Notes: generated from the sequence alone by a model not told the origin. DNA of 64,000 bases from Gloeopeniophorella convolvens (GCA_022496205.1 WTXD01000010.1:558001-622000), one strand, 5' to 3'; positions 1 to 10,553 are shown, numbered from the stretch's first letter. Numbers and translations: made by a program.

Positions 1-1062
1 CACCATAATAGAGTGTCCAGCTGCGTGAAGTGATTACGCTGTCGGCTGGTATTCGTTTGAATGGTCTAGACGTCACTCACCAACAACAACCAGTAAGCAG
101 CGCGACTGCTGCCAGGGTAAGCTCGGCGCGAAGCGCGCTCCATGCCACGAGAGATATCGTGTTCACCGCGATGCCTCGAGAGGGTCAGGCATTGCTATTC
201 GTGGAGGTCACCCCTGCATACCTAACCAAGCCTGTGGCCAGTACGTCACACGTTTCATGAGCGGGTAAATTCCTGGCAGTGGGAAAATAACAACAAGTCC
301 AAGCTTCCAGCTAGATGCAAAAGAATGGCTCAGTCACTGACCCCGGGAAAGATGCTGACGTACGCGAGGGGGTTCACGGGCCAGAGTAAGGCCACGAGCA
401 GCACGAGATGTAATGCCAAGAACACAAGAGCTCCTTGAACAGAAACCCTCCCATCAGCGATAGGCCTGTGTTTGGTGCGCTCTTCGAACGCAATCGGTAT
501 TAGTACAAATGGTGAGGGTTTCGCGTACAACAAGGTGACCTTACCAACTTTTCTGTCAAATTCACGGTCGAGAACATCGTTCCACACACAACCGGCACCT
601 AGGCGGTTTGAGCCGGGGAAGGAGCGGAGCCCTCACCCCGAGTAAACGCACGTACTATGGAGTAATTGAATTCATCAACAAGGCGTCGAAACAACTAGCT
701 CGAACCCACCTGTGTAATAACGCAGCGCCAATAAGGCCGTATACAAGATCGAAAAGGTATGTCTTGATAGACATCGATAATAGATGTGCTGCCATCGTCA
801 TACCCCATGCTAATGGCGAGTCGCAAGGATCAATATAACAGTGTGCGGGCGATGGAGAGATTTTGCGTACCCAATGGCCAGAAAATCAGCATTGATCCCG
901 CGAACTTATGGACGCGGGAAAGCTCAATCTAGGTGCAGGACTATCAGATGGACTCGCGCATGGGAGAATGCACATATAGAAATGCCAACCCAGCGCCAGA
1001 CTCCCACTCCAGATGTCATATTCTCAGTTTCACCCAGAAGGCTTTGTGAATATGACCGGGTC
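1..1062 (-). CDS. UbiA-family aromatic prenyltransferase, copy 1 (3' part outside window)
   Basis: This is an integral-membrane, Mg-dependent enzyme that moves an isoprenyl chain onto an aromatic acid (family knowledge). Reading leftward from about 1060, I see the start of the membrane domain (FAGSMLIFWP, near 900), LVYGLIGAALLH near 720, and the first Asp-rich motif WNDVLDREFDR near 560. An intron with donor gtaagg and acceptor ttcgaag joins this to ERTKHRPIADGRVS near 470. The next helix ends in LLWPVNPLAYV, and a later exon near 100-180 gives VNTISLVAWSA. The second Asp motif and C-terminus lie beyond base 1. The gene is colinear with the copy at 26963-28402. The splice phase between LLH and AGCVWND is off by one base in my manual model, and the same is true in the other copy. 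The 5' exon and start codon are not certain. Meroterpenoid biosynthesis is more likely than ubiquinone synthesis because of the P450 and methyltransferase neighbours (inference). Confidence 0.72.
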
Positions 1063-2444
1063 AGCGTTGCATACTGGTCATTGTAGCACTCTTTATATAC
1101 GTACAGTTTGCCATGGATGTTGCATGGAAGTGACTAGTAGCAATCTAGATTTTTCCATGTGCGGAGAGCAGTAAGAGAACCACCGTGATTCACGTCCAGG
1201 GCCCGCCGTTCGGGAGCAGCTGGAGCGCCCTGTCCTCGACGCATGGCCGCCCAGCTCAGGCTAGGCGGTCGTCACGCCAGAAGTTCCGCTAAGCTTACGA
1301 CAAGTATGACGCGGCTTCTTCGGGCCGATGGAGTTTCGGCGACCTGCATCAGATCGTCCGCTTCAAGCTCCGAAGTCAACGTTACGTTCAACGTTCAACC
1401 GGGACATGTGGGACTGTCAGTTCCAAAGTGACTAGTGACTCGGCGCACTCCTGTCCACACCACGCGGTTGTCGCTGCGGATGGTGGGAAGAAGTTGATGT
1501 TCACCCCCACCCTGCGCCATTACCTTAATCTCGCTCTCCTGCTCCGCAGGATATGACTAAGGTGCACTGATAACACTAGGCTGAAAATATGTTTCGATGT
1601 GACGAGGGACTGTAGCAGGAAGATTGACCCAGTTGCTTTACCCATATGGATATGGGAACGCTCCACGATGGACTATGTGGTTGCTCCAGTAGGCTGGCTG
1701 CGATAATCTTTCCGAGCGAATCTTCGTTCCCCGTCAGTACCACTTCCGTATTCGTTTGTACTGTCGAGTAGACCGCTATCGCCTGTAGAATCTTCTAATC
1801 AGGGTTCTCAGCAAGCCCTGCCCCGACCCTATTTTTTTTTATCTACCTCCCATGACCCATTGACACAGCGCCAACGTAAGTGTCAGAACTCGTCTTCGTT
1901 GCGTGACTAATGATCAAGCACGTCAAGGCCTGCTTCCCTTGCTCCTCACCAGCCCATAGCCCCCAGCTTGATTTCCCAGCTGTGATATTCGTACCGCTGT
2001 GTAGGACCCTGTAGCCTGATCCCGGTCGGGAGTCGCATGTGAATGCGATGCTGTCTCCGGGCACCGGTTACGAGCAAGGCCCCTAGGATTACATGGCATG
2101 TCAGTACGCGGAACATATAATATACCGGTTCTAACGAAAATAATACTTTGTCAATGATCAAACATATGTCGGGGTTGAAGCAAGAGTCTGTGAAGCAGAC
2201 GAATGAGTCAGCTTCTGCGAGACTGAACTCAATGCTGTGAATCGCTGCAATGGCATCCCATGAGTCAATATAGCAATGAATATTTTCTGTAGTCAACGCT
2301 GACAATGAAGACAGGAGGTTGGGAGTAGAGTGAGGCTATCCACAAATTGTCCCAGTAAGGCGGGGAAGAACATTGAAATGCTACGTTGAAAGTGCCGCCG
2401 CTGATCGCACGAAAGTTTCGACTTGGTCACATCCGAATCACAAT
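1063..2444. other. Intergenic, 1.4 kb, no intact gene
   Basis: This stretch lies between the 5' end of UbiA copy 1 and the 3' end of P450 A. Only short unsupported reading frames are present. One segment (1640-1850) has a diverged partner at 14830-15040 and is listed separately as a possible relic. A run of nine or ten T lies near 1832. I see no RNA gene. Confidence 0.6.
1640..1850 (-). pseudogene. Possible relic of a Rossmann (reductase-type) domain
   Basis: On the minus strand this reads TEVVLTGNEDSLGKIIAASL. It resembles the start of the NAD(P)-binding domain of fungal adenylate-forming reductases, in which a strand plus glycine loop is followed by LLASLL. There is no open frame long enough to be a gene. 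About 170 bp are clearly similar to 14830-15040, where the same motif is broken by a stop. The relation between the two segments is seen directly. The family assignment is a guess from one short motif. Confidence 0.25.
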
Positions 2445-4600
2445 TTACCGCTCCAACACTTCTTGCGAGATGATTAACTCCCTAGCCTGACTATCCCTCG
2501 GCGTAATCGAGCATTTGAACGGCAATGGGTGGCTAGTTTCAACCCCATGTCGAGTCGTTAGCATATCGGCACGCAATTCAGGGACCAGACGTACCTCACG
2601 ATCGCATTGGTGTACGCGAGCTCGACAAATATCTCACGGCTCTCCGCATCTTTCGCTTTCATGATGTCGAACGTGGCGAGCACGGACGCAAAGACGATGA
2701 AAAGTGCGCTGTCCACGAAGTGTCGACCTGGGCAGACCCGGCGACCGAAGCCAAATGCGGTACCAAGAATGCTGTCGTCGCGCAGTCGGCCATCTGAATC
2801 GAGGAATCGCTCCGGCGTAAACGCCTGGGGGTCTGCGTAGTTCGCAGGATCGTGTAGAATTGCCCTGTGGGAGGAAGGTAAGTAAAGGAGAATGAGAAGT
2901 GGAGAGAACGTGCTGATGATTCGCGAGAATGATGGAGCCTGGTAGAAAGTCAGGTCACTGGGAGTTGAAAATACCGACGAACAGACCTTTTGGGATGAAA
3001 TAACCCCGATATACGTCGTCTTCCATACAGACATGCGGAACCCCTAATAGACGAATCAAGATAACCATGTCAAAGAGAAGTTGATATCCGGGTCTTAAGA
3101 CGAACCTGAAGGCACGACAGGCTTCCAACGACTCACCTCTCTACAGATTGCGTCGATATATGGCAGCTGCGAGCGGTCGCCGAAGTCAGGAAGTCGGGAT
3201 CGTCCTGTAACCGCATCAAGCTCTTTTTGTGCACGCTCTTGTACTTCAGGATGCAATGTCATCGCGAGGAAGAATGTCGCAAGTGAAGAAACGGTCTTTG
3301 CGGAACATATCAAACAAGGTTTTAGGCAGTGCCATGACCTCATACCGTGCCAGAGCCAGCTATATGAGAGGTGCACATCAGTTATTGCGAACGATGATAT
3401 TGATATGACATACCCGCGTATACAGACCCTAACGATTCTTTGATAGTCTTTTCTGCGAGCTCCCGCTCTGACCCGCTTCGGCTTTCAACTTCCCGGAGGC
3501 TTGCGTGTGCCATCGAAGGACGCGCAGATCCATCCGCCTGAAGAGTGAATCAGAGTGACACCTGCGGCATCAAGGTTAGGCGCAGCATACCATGCTCTTC
3601 TTGACGAACTGGAATGGTTCATTGATCATCTCTTGTCCGAGGGCATTTGCCAAGTGCGCGCGGGGCCAGTAGCTAATGAAAGGGATCCATGCGGGGATGA
3701 AGCGTACTGGTACATGGAAGTCACAGTTCAGCAGATGTGACTTCCAGCAGATCCCAAGCACAATAAAGCATCTCACGTATAGGGAGCTCATTGACCAGAA
3801 GGGAGCCTGGTAGGGTGGCGTTCTGACCGATGTCCGCAGCTTCGTGTACAATGGAGAGGAAGCGGTCGTCGTGGCCCCTTACATCGTAGCCGTATGTGAC
3901 TGACATGATCATCTCCCCCTGTAACCTTTCTGACGTGGTCAGTTGAGGGGAGTGTCGAAACCGAAAGGATGACAGACAAGGATACGTGGGAGCGAAACTC
4001 CTCCGGGCTCTTAAGTAGGCGGGCTAAGAGACGCCGTGCCTTCGCTTTCTGCATTGGATAGTATGTACTTGCGATGCTGGATCGGAGGCCCCGCTCGAGG
4101 ACCTTACGCCCTGCCCTCCATTGCTCCCCGTATCGCGCAAGAGGATGAAACCACTCCCATCCCATCCTGCTTAATTGAGCTATACAACAGACTCAGAAGG
4201 GTCGGTATGCGCACATCGAGATGAACGGAATGTGAGGCCTGTCCGAGTAGGTGCTTCCCCGCTTCTCAAGCAGATCTCTGGCCATTGCATGCGAGTGCAG
4301 AATGATGATGCGCTGACCAAGGACATTGATTGAAACGATATCACCTATCGGAATTATTAGCAAGTAGTCAATCCCGGAGGCTAAGCCTCACACACCCCAC
4401 CTGCGCGACCATTCCAGATACGTTGACCAGGCGGCCTCCTTCGGAAGATCAAAAAGGTTTCCCAGAAGGGGAAGTGGCTTCGGGCCAGGAGGAACGGGAA
4501 ACTTGCCCGACGATCGACCTTGAATCGCTAAAGCACTAGCGACCAGGGAAAATAGAACGAGGACGAGGATGTCGAGAGTAGTGTGTTGAGAAAAGCTCAT
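2445..4600 (-). CDS. Cytochrome P450 A, multi-exon, apparently intact
   Basis: This is a microsomal haem monooxygenase. The ATG at 4598-4600 starts a membrane anchor, followed by the proline-rich hinge FPVPPGPKPLPLLGN. Later exons give EQWRAGRKVL (C helix), VTYGYDVRGHDDRF, FIPAWIPFISYW, the I-helix AAGSGTTVSS, the ExxR segment CREVSRWKP, VPHVCMEDDVYRGYFIPKG, TPERFL, the haem loop FGFGRRVCPG, and a last exon with HPLPFKCSITPRDS ending at TAA 2445-2447. All reading-frame joins I tested keep phase across about ten introns. One join, before AILHDP, works only with a GC donor. The I-helix lacks the usual acidic residue before the threonine pair (AGSGTT rather than AGxDT). The gene lies between UbiA copy 1 and the TIR element, divergent from P450 C1. 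The substrate is unknown. Confidence 0.88.
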
Positions 4601-4689
4601 GATGCAAGGGGCGCTCTAGCGGCAGCACCGGACATTTCGAGTTTAAATACACTACCATCGGTACTAGGTAAACAAAGCGCTCGGTAATG

Positions 4690-4880
4690 AGAACTGGGGT
4701 CGTGATAGTTGTGGTGAGCTGATGACGAATGTGATGAAGACAGCGATAACGGCGGTATCAGCTAAAGAGGTGCACACGTTGTCAGCTGTAGAACATCTCA
4801 GAGACCAGCTGCGAAGCACAGAAGACGTCAACCCCCGACGTGAGAGCGATTTGTACGGTTTAGATGATAGTAGGGCGGGA
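4690..4880 (-). pseudogene. Relic of a DUF6534 membrane-protein gene
   Basis: Minus-strand reading gives TVQIALTSGVDVF and then, after a gap and frame break, SLADTAVIAVFITFVISS. These match the intact DUF6534 genes of this window (TVQTALTGVDIFYWF and SFADTPVIAAFISLIIQS in the gene at 16302-18004). Only one exon-sized piece remains. It abuts the TIR element at 4902-5355, so insertion or imprecise repair may have removed the rest (inference). Confidence 0.6.
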
Positions 4881-4901
4881 CCGTAGTGGCGGGACCCACT
4901 G

Positions 4902-5355
4902 CAGGCTCCTAACCAGCCGGCCTTGGGAGTGTCGCTATAGGTCACAGTTCCGGACTTTGAAGTTTTCTCCATGCAAAACATATCATATGTTATGTTTTGT
5001 TATGAAAGACATATTAATATGATTTTCTATGCAAAACATACAAAGCAATTTATCTATATAAGTCATCGCCGACGGACTATTCCGAAATACAAACACCGAT
5101 GAACTCTAAGTTGCGCAACACTCCCAAGGACGTGTTGCGCAACTTAAAGTTCATCGGTGTTTCAATCTCGGATCAAGCCGTTCTTTTGTAATAGATTAGA
5201 TAGCGATGTCAATATAATGATTAGATTGCCATATGTCTCGCATTGTAAAACATTTCGTGGGATTAATTCTCAATTAGGCATGTCGTGTCAATCTCATTGA
5301 AGCCCGGAACTGTGATTCATAGCGACACTCCCAAGGCCGGCTGGTTAGGAGCCTG
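4902..5355. mobile_element. 454-bp TIR element (MITE-like) with internal hairpin
   Basis: The outer 37 bases (4902-4938) are the exact reverse complement of 5319-5355, beginning CAGGCTCCTAACCAGCC. Imperfect inverted similarity continues about 20 bases further inward (TCACAGTTCCGG). There is no coding capacity and the interior is AT-rich. I could not find a convincing target-site duplication, so the superfamily is open. It lies in the divergent promoter space between P450 A and P450 C1. Confidence 0.75.
5091..5162. repeat. Near-perfect 31-bp hairpin inside the TIR element
   Basis: Arms 5091-5121 and 5132-5162 pair at 30 of 31 positions around a 10-base loop. The loop and stem edge share the 11-mer CACTCCCAAGG with the element's own terminal repeat. 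A transcript of this piece would form a small-RNA-precursor-like stem (inference). Confidence 0.85.
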
Positions 5356-5763
5356 GGCTCGGCGGCGTCCGAACCGTCACCGGCGTCACCACCTACGCTC
5401 ATCGCTGCCGCCTTGCCGTGACAAGTCCTGACAAGTCCCGAACCCAAGATACTAGATTATTGTTGTTCCACCACGAGAATTAGCAACGTCTTCGTTAGAT
5501 AAGTTTACGTCCCTCGAAATGTCACGGTCTTGGGCCTCAAGGACGTCGCAAGGATGTCGCCACGGTGCCTCTGCCGCTCTGTCGGTCCGCCACGTCTTCA
5601 ATGAAGCTTAAAGCCGAAAACGATGGCTACCGTGACGTCGATCCGTTACAGGCTCTACAGGTATCTGGGGGTCTAGCGACCTTTCTGGGCAAACTTTAGC
5701 TGGTATTAAAACACAAATCAGCTGCTAGCGACCCGCAAGCCCCGTCTCGTCTGCATCCACCCC

Positions 5764-7811
5764 ATGGCTTCTGCTCTACACCTCGGGTGGATCCCACTGC
5801 TCGGACTCATTGGAATCCTATGGGCTCGTAGCCGTGCCAACCGACGCTTGTTGCCTCCAGGACCTCGCGGGGTTCCTCTGCTAGGCAATGTATTGGGTTT
5901 GCCCAAGGATTACGGGTGGCTGCATTGGGCAAAGTTTAAGGATGCATACGGTGCGTAAGCAGTGGCTCCATCATGGGATTGATTGACAAGTATAGATGAT
6001 GGCTACCGTAGGCCCCATCAGCTCCATATACGTCATGGGCCAACCTATCATCATCCTCAACAGCTTGCAGGCGTGCGAAGACCTCCTTAAGAGGCGTTCC
6101 CCAATATACTCTGGGCGACCTGTCCTTCAGTTTGCTGGGGAGATGTAAGACAAATCACCACTCAATGTCCCCTAATGTTGATACAATATCTTGATGTGAA
6201 GGGTCGGCTGGAGTCTACAGATGATCCTAAGCCCGTACAACGACCGCTTCCGGTCCATGCGCAAGCTGGTGGCTCGTCATATCGGTACAAATGTCGCCGT
6301 CACCAAATTCCGTCCCGTGCAGGAACTCGAGATGCGCTACTTTCTTGCTCGCGTTTGTGAAAACCAAGACAACTTCCTCGAGGATATCCGGCTGTACGTA
6401 TTATAGGAAATTCCTAGCAAACTTGCCAACTGAGTATACCCACAGTATGACAGCGGCCGTATTTTTGAAGATATCATACGGCTATACTGTCGAGAGGGAC
6501 AAGACCGATCCCTTGCTTGTCCTGATCGATACAGCAGCGCACGAATTTTATCTCGCGACGCTTCCTGGTACTTGGGCTGTCGATAGCTTCCCGTTCCGTC
6601 AGTGTGCACCACGGGTCGGTTCAGCATGATCGCCCTACTGACTTCTGCCTTTTGATCGAAGTGAGATATCTTCCGTCATGGGTGCCTGGTTCAAGATTCA
6701 AGAAAGTTGCAGAGCGGTATCGAAAAACAATTATGGAATCCACCTTGAAACCTCTGGCGTTCGCTCAGCGATGTATGGTACGCACTGCATCTAGTACCTC
6801 GCAACCATCCCCTGATATCAGAATAGGTTGATGGAACCGAAGTCTCGTCGTTCTCGTCTATCCTTCTAAGGAGCGAACTTGATCCTTTAGATGCCGAAGT
6901 TCTACCTTGTGCCGTGGCGTCGCTCTTCGGGGGTGGGACAGACACTGTTGGGCATCCCATCGTCGTTATTGAAATGGAACTGACTATTTCGATAACGTGT
7001 AGATCGCAGCCACAATCAGCACCTTCATTCTCGCAATGGTACTCTTCCCTGATGTACAGCGCAAAGCGCAGGAAGAACTCGATCGTGTGGTGGGACGACA
7101 CCGCCTCCCGAACTTTGACGATCGTGACCACCTACCTTACCTTGCAGCGGTGTACAAAGAGCTGTTGCGGTGGCACGTGATTGGACCAATGGGTACGCCA
7201 GACCCGCACTTCTTGAAATAGCGGCAGCTCCATTTGACACTTGCTCAGGGATCCCACATTATGCGACCGCCGACGACTGGTATGAAGGCTACTTCATTCC
7301 CAAAGGTTCCTTAATCATGAGCAACCTATGGTGAGTCCGTTCACGTAGCGAGGCCGTTCCACTGACCTTGCTTGTCACCGAGCGAAGGCAGATAGCTAAC
7401 GATGCGAGCGTCTACGAGAACCCATCCGACTTCCTCCCGGAGCGTTTCCTGGGTGCTGATAGCCCACTTGACCCACATACGTTCGTCTTTGGCTTCGGTC
7501 GCAGAGAGTGCCCCGGAGCGATCTTCGCGGGCGCGAGTCTATACATCTTCATGTCTGCAAGCCTCGCGACACTCAACTTTGAGCCCATGCCGGAAGGTGC
7601 TCCCGCGCCGGAATTCTTGTCGGGTACTATAAGGCGAGTGCATGATAGAGCAATAAAATAGGTCGACAATGCTGACGTGGCGGACAGTCATCCCAAACCT
7701 TTCAAGTGTAATATCAAGCCGCGGTCACCTGACGCCTTGCAAATCATCCGTGCTGTATACAGTGAACACCCTGTACTAGAGCCCGCCTCGCAATTGTCGG
7801 CTGTATATTAG
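5764..7811 (+). CDS. Cytochrome P450 C1
   Basis: This is a membrane-anchored P450. The ATG at 5764 begins a hydrophobic anchor followed by RRLLPPGPRGVPLLGN. Exons then read PISSIYVMGQPIIILN, VGWSLQMILSPYNDRF, KLVARHIGTN, SYGYTVERD, the I-helix ASLFGGGTDT, ILAMVLFPDVQRKAQEEL, the ExxR segment KELLRW, NPSDFLPERFLG and the haem loop FGFGRRECPG. The final intron, 7634-7687, starts with GC (AAG then GCGAGT) and ends CAG. Splicing it gives SHPKPFKCNIKPRSPDALQ and a stop at 7809-7811. Every junction checked is in frame, so the gene looks intact. It is a close paralog of C2. Automated annotation often labels such proteins O-methylsterigmatocystin oxidoreductase-like; the substrate here is unknown. 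Confidence 0.88.
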
Positions 7812-8531
7812 ATGGCAGTACATCTGTGCTGAGATGCTCATAAATTAGTACATTGAGGTCATCTTCCAACCTACGCCACCATACGTGAGCTTGCCGGGCT
7901 AGCTCCGGCTGTTGCAGTACATGCGCATGACAAGTGGCCAGTGGTGCTCCGACGATTTTGGCCTACGTATCTTTTCTGGGCTGCTGGGTATCGCACATAT
8001 GGATCCAACAAAGCTAGTATAATTACTGAGGCCAGTGGGAGTTGCCGCATGCCTTGAGGGCGCTCACAGTGGTGCACGCCCGTGGACTCTCTGAGCACAA
8101 GCTATAGGCGCAGGGCTCTCGCGCGCGCGCGATCTTATGACGGTGACTCTCGTATGCCTCACTGTCCGCGGTTATCAAATATTCAATAGATGGCTACGTT
8201 TTGGAACAGGCAAGCCTGCCACGGGGCGAAGAAACTCGACATACACAACGCCAGCCTGGAACACGCGACACAACTCACAACGGGCTGGCGAGACGAAGGG
8301 AAGGATAAGAGAGGGAATATATTGGTTGTTTGGGACATTTGAAGGCGATATCGTGCTACATGGGGTTCTGTACGCCGAGACGCACGTAAATGGACTCAAA
8401 AAAAAAACACTACGCCCTGGGTGCAGACATGGGCATTCTCACGACCACCTAGTATTGTGCCTACCAACACATCCGAATAAACAGAGTCTCACGTTTGCAT
8501 AACAGGGGATATGTACGTCTGCAACTGGTAT
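7812..8531. other. Intergenic between convergent P450 C1 and F-box C1
   Basis: The stretch is alignable with 23748-24277 in the duplicate apart from the inserted A-tailed element at 8233-8407. A (GC)n tract lies near 8118-8131. I see no gene. Confidence 0.6.
8233..8407 (+). mobile_element. Short A-tailed retroposon (SINE-like)
   Basis: This segment is absent from the equivalent place in the duplicated copy (near 24113). It ends in ten A and its last 50 bases (GTGCTACATGGGGTTCTGTAC and so on) match the 3' end of the larger A-tailed insertion at 25930-26796. Flanking target duplications are unclear. It is non-coding. Confidence 0.55.
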
Positions 8532-9857
8532 TCAGAATCCTTTGTACAGTGCAGCTATATCGTCACCCAACGTGTCGTCGCCCTCAAAGTCCCACTCCGC
8601 GGGTCGATCAGGATGCGGGGCAGGCGGTTGTGGCTGAAGTGTGTCACCCTCGGCGCTCTCTATGCGGACACCCCGCTCACCAAGCTGCACAATTCCGTCT
8701 CCGAGCCATTCGGGGTGCCTCGCCAGAGATGCAGAGCCCATGTCGTTGGACAAACGGACAACGCTCAAGCTCGGCGCCGCATCTTTGCATGCGTGCAGCC
8801 ACTCGACAAATACCACGAAGTGAGGACCACTATTGGTGCGTGGTGCCCTTGTGCTGATCCCAAGGTATACAATTGTAGCGGGGAGGAGGCGTGGTGGGTA
8901 TGCATTCTCGTAGCCACCCCATTCCAACGAGGATAGATGTAATTTGGTTATAGGAGTGCCTGTGAGTGCGAAGAGGACCCCGGGGTTGGCCAGGTACGCG
9001 GTCGTAAATAGAGGTGGAGAGGCAATCGCGCTCAGGGGTCCTCGCTGCTGGTCCTCCCAAGGGTCGTAACACAGGAAGTGCGCATGCTGCAGGCTAGGGA
9101 AGCAAGCGGGAAGCCCTGTGGGATGCATCGCGAGGAGTGAAAGCACCTCAAAGTGACCGAAAGCGAGCTGTGGAAGGGCCAAGGGAAGGTCAGGGCCCAT
9201 CGGGATGAGGAGTCCGATGAGCGTGCGCAAGTTCGGTGTATGTTGCAGCAGGGAGACGACCTCTGCACGCCGTTCCTGGTCCCATCGATACTCGCCTCCA
9301 TTGATATGCGCACCAACCCAACAAAGTCGGCGCAACGACGGACCACACACGTCACGGAGGGCTTCATATATCTCTGGTGACTTCCAATAGGAAATGTGGC
9401 TGGGCTGCCCGGAGATGCTGGCGACGAAGACCTCCAGATGCGGCGTGTATGTGAGGATGCGCGCGAGCGGCTCCTTCTGAGCAGATGGCGGCTGCCGAAG
9501 AGGGCCCTTGCGTATTGCGACGTCCAGTCGGCGCGCATGCCTGCCGAGCTCGGGTCTTCGTTCGAGCGTGTTCACTAGCAAGAGAATCGCACCTTGACGG
9601 CCAATCCAGAGCGCACGATAAAGTAGCGGTGTTGCGAGAGCATTCCACATGTGACAGACGCGAACGAGCATGCGGCGGATGACGAGTGACGCGCGAAGCA
9701 TCGTGAGCTCCGAGGTGTTGTCGACATGGAAAAGCTCTGCCGTGGGATGGGAGAAGTATTCGGGGACGTCGGGATCAAATGCACCTGGAGTATCCGCGGC
9801 GATTTCGAAAATGTGAAGCCAGATCTCGGGTGGCAGGGTGGGTGATCCCATTGACAT
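8532..9857 (-). CDS. F-box-like protein C1
   Basis: The protein is about 440 residues from one exon. The N-terminus LPPEIWLHIFEIAADTPGAF fits an F-box-like helix pair, expected to bind Skp1 in an SCF ubiquitin ligase (family knowledge). The conserved HPTAE block, RVCHMWNALATPLLYRALW, then ERRPELGRHARRLDV and LRTLIGLL follow, giving an LRR-like scaffold without a recognisable enzyme motif. Start choice: ATG 9855-9857, with a second ATG at 9849-9851 shared with copies C2 and C3. An open frame continues upstream but is not conserved. The C-terminus is acidic and the stop is at 8532. It is convergent with P450 C1. A TATA-like box lies about 130 bp upstream. Its target is unknown. Confidence 0.8.
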   Translation of the reverse strand: MSMGSPTLPPEIWLHIFEIAADTPGAFDPDVPEYFSHPTAELFHVDNTSELTMLRASLVIRRMLVRVCHMWNALATPLLYRALWIGRQGAILLLVNTLERRPELGRHARRLDVAIRKGPLRQPPSAQKEPLARILTYTPHLEVFVASISGQPSHISYWKSPEIYEALRDVCGPSLRRLCWVGAHINGGEYRWDQERRAEVVSLLQHTPNLRTLIGLLIPMGPDLPLALPQLAFGHFEVLSLLAMHPTGLPACFPSLQHAHFLCYDPWEDQQRGPLSAIASPPLFTTAYLANPGVLFALTGTPITKLHLSSLEWGGYENAYPPRLLPATIVYLGISTRAPRTNSGPHFVVFVEWLHACKDAAPSLSVVRLSNDMGSASLARHPEWLGDGIVQLGERGVRIESAEGDTLQPQPPAPHPDRPAEWDFEGDDTLGDDIAALYKGF

Positions 9858-9979
9858 TGATGGCAGGTGCTCCCTGGGACCTGGGTTAAGATTAGCTGCT
9901 GGTCCACCAGGTACGAAGGTGCAACGCACTGTGCCAATGAAAGAGACCGGTGTGATTTTCACTGCAATTTCTTCATGCG

Positions 9980-9987
9980 TATTTAAA
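9980..9987 (-). promoter_or_regulatory. TATA-like box of F-box C1
   Basis: TTTAAATA on the minus strand, about 125-130 bp before the ATG. The same context (TTTAAATA, then GCATGAAGAAATT) is found at the same distance before F-box C2, and a weaker form before C3. Confidence 0.45.
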
Positions 9988-10450
9988 CGGAGTGAGATGA
10001 CTCGAAAGGAGACAGCTGCCAACAGTCAACATCGCCGGGACCGTGATGCCGCTATGCGGACCAGTATGGTTGACTCACCCTTGCGTTCTGGCTCAAATAG
10101 AGTACACACACCATGGTCATATTGGATACGACTTGATTTCGTGAGATTCCCGGCCCCGTATGACAAGCGTGCGCTGTACTGTACCCCGGGCTGGGATGTC
10201 CAGGGATGTCCGAGTCAAGTCCGAAGGGCTTGCGCCGACCTATCTCTCACGGTCACGCGATCACATATGTAGTTCACAGACTCAGTACTCCGGCTTGGCC
10301 CGCTCTGCTTGAGCCTTGCGCGTCCTCGGACCCCGTTTGCATCGACTACTCTACACCAACACAACGCCAGGGCGATAGGACTATCGTTGGGTCTTTCATT
10401 AGAGGAAGTTGTAAATGTACTTAGCGCGTTACCGCAAGCTCCGGGGCATA

Positions 10451-10553
10451 TCAAGCAGCATGAAGATAATCCGCAAATAGCCCCGTCCAGACAATTCCGC
10501 CAAGCGTGAAGCTTGAAGCTTGAAGCCGTTTGATTCGAACTGCAGCAGGGGAG
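10451..10553 (-). pseudogene. Stranded last exon of a UbiA prenyltransferase
   Basis: This matches the final exon of UbiA copy 2 (26963-27050): FESNGF, then a LGG-IVW-GLFADYL-type ending. A short direct duplication of CTTCAAG units shifts the frame. No other part of a UbiA gene is attached. Its upstream edge joins an F-box relic at a shared CCCCTGCTG. Confidence 0.75.

Larger units (their letters stand above)
5672..10553. repeat. Segmental duplication, copy 1 (partner 21606-27055)
   Basis: The segment carries P450 C1, F-box C1 and a UbiA 3'-end relic in the same order and orientation as P450 C2, F-box C2 and UbiA copy 2. Coding parts are very similar. Intergenic parts are alignable, but each copy has private insertions (8233-8407 here, 25930-26796 in the partner). 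An unmatched F-box relic follows the UbiA remnant here. Confidence 0.85.

Noticed and set aside
608..1086. Plus-strand frames of about 80 codons
   Set aside because: They lie antisense to the 5' exons of UbiA copy 1, which have clear family motifs.
5091..5162. Hairpin as a bacterial-type terminator or CRISPR-like repeat
   Set aside because: Eukaryotic context, single unit, no U tract, no spacers. It is part of a TIR element.
8113..8135. Alternating GC run, possible Z-DNA or regulatory element
   Set aside because: Short simple repeat, no partner in the duplicated copy, no evidence of function.
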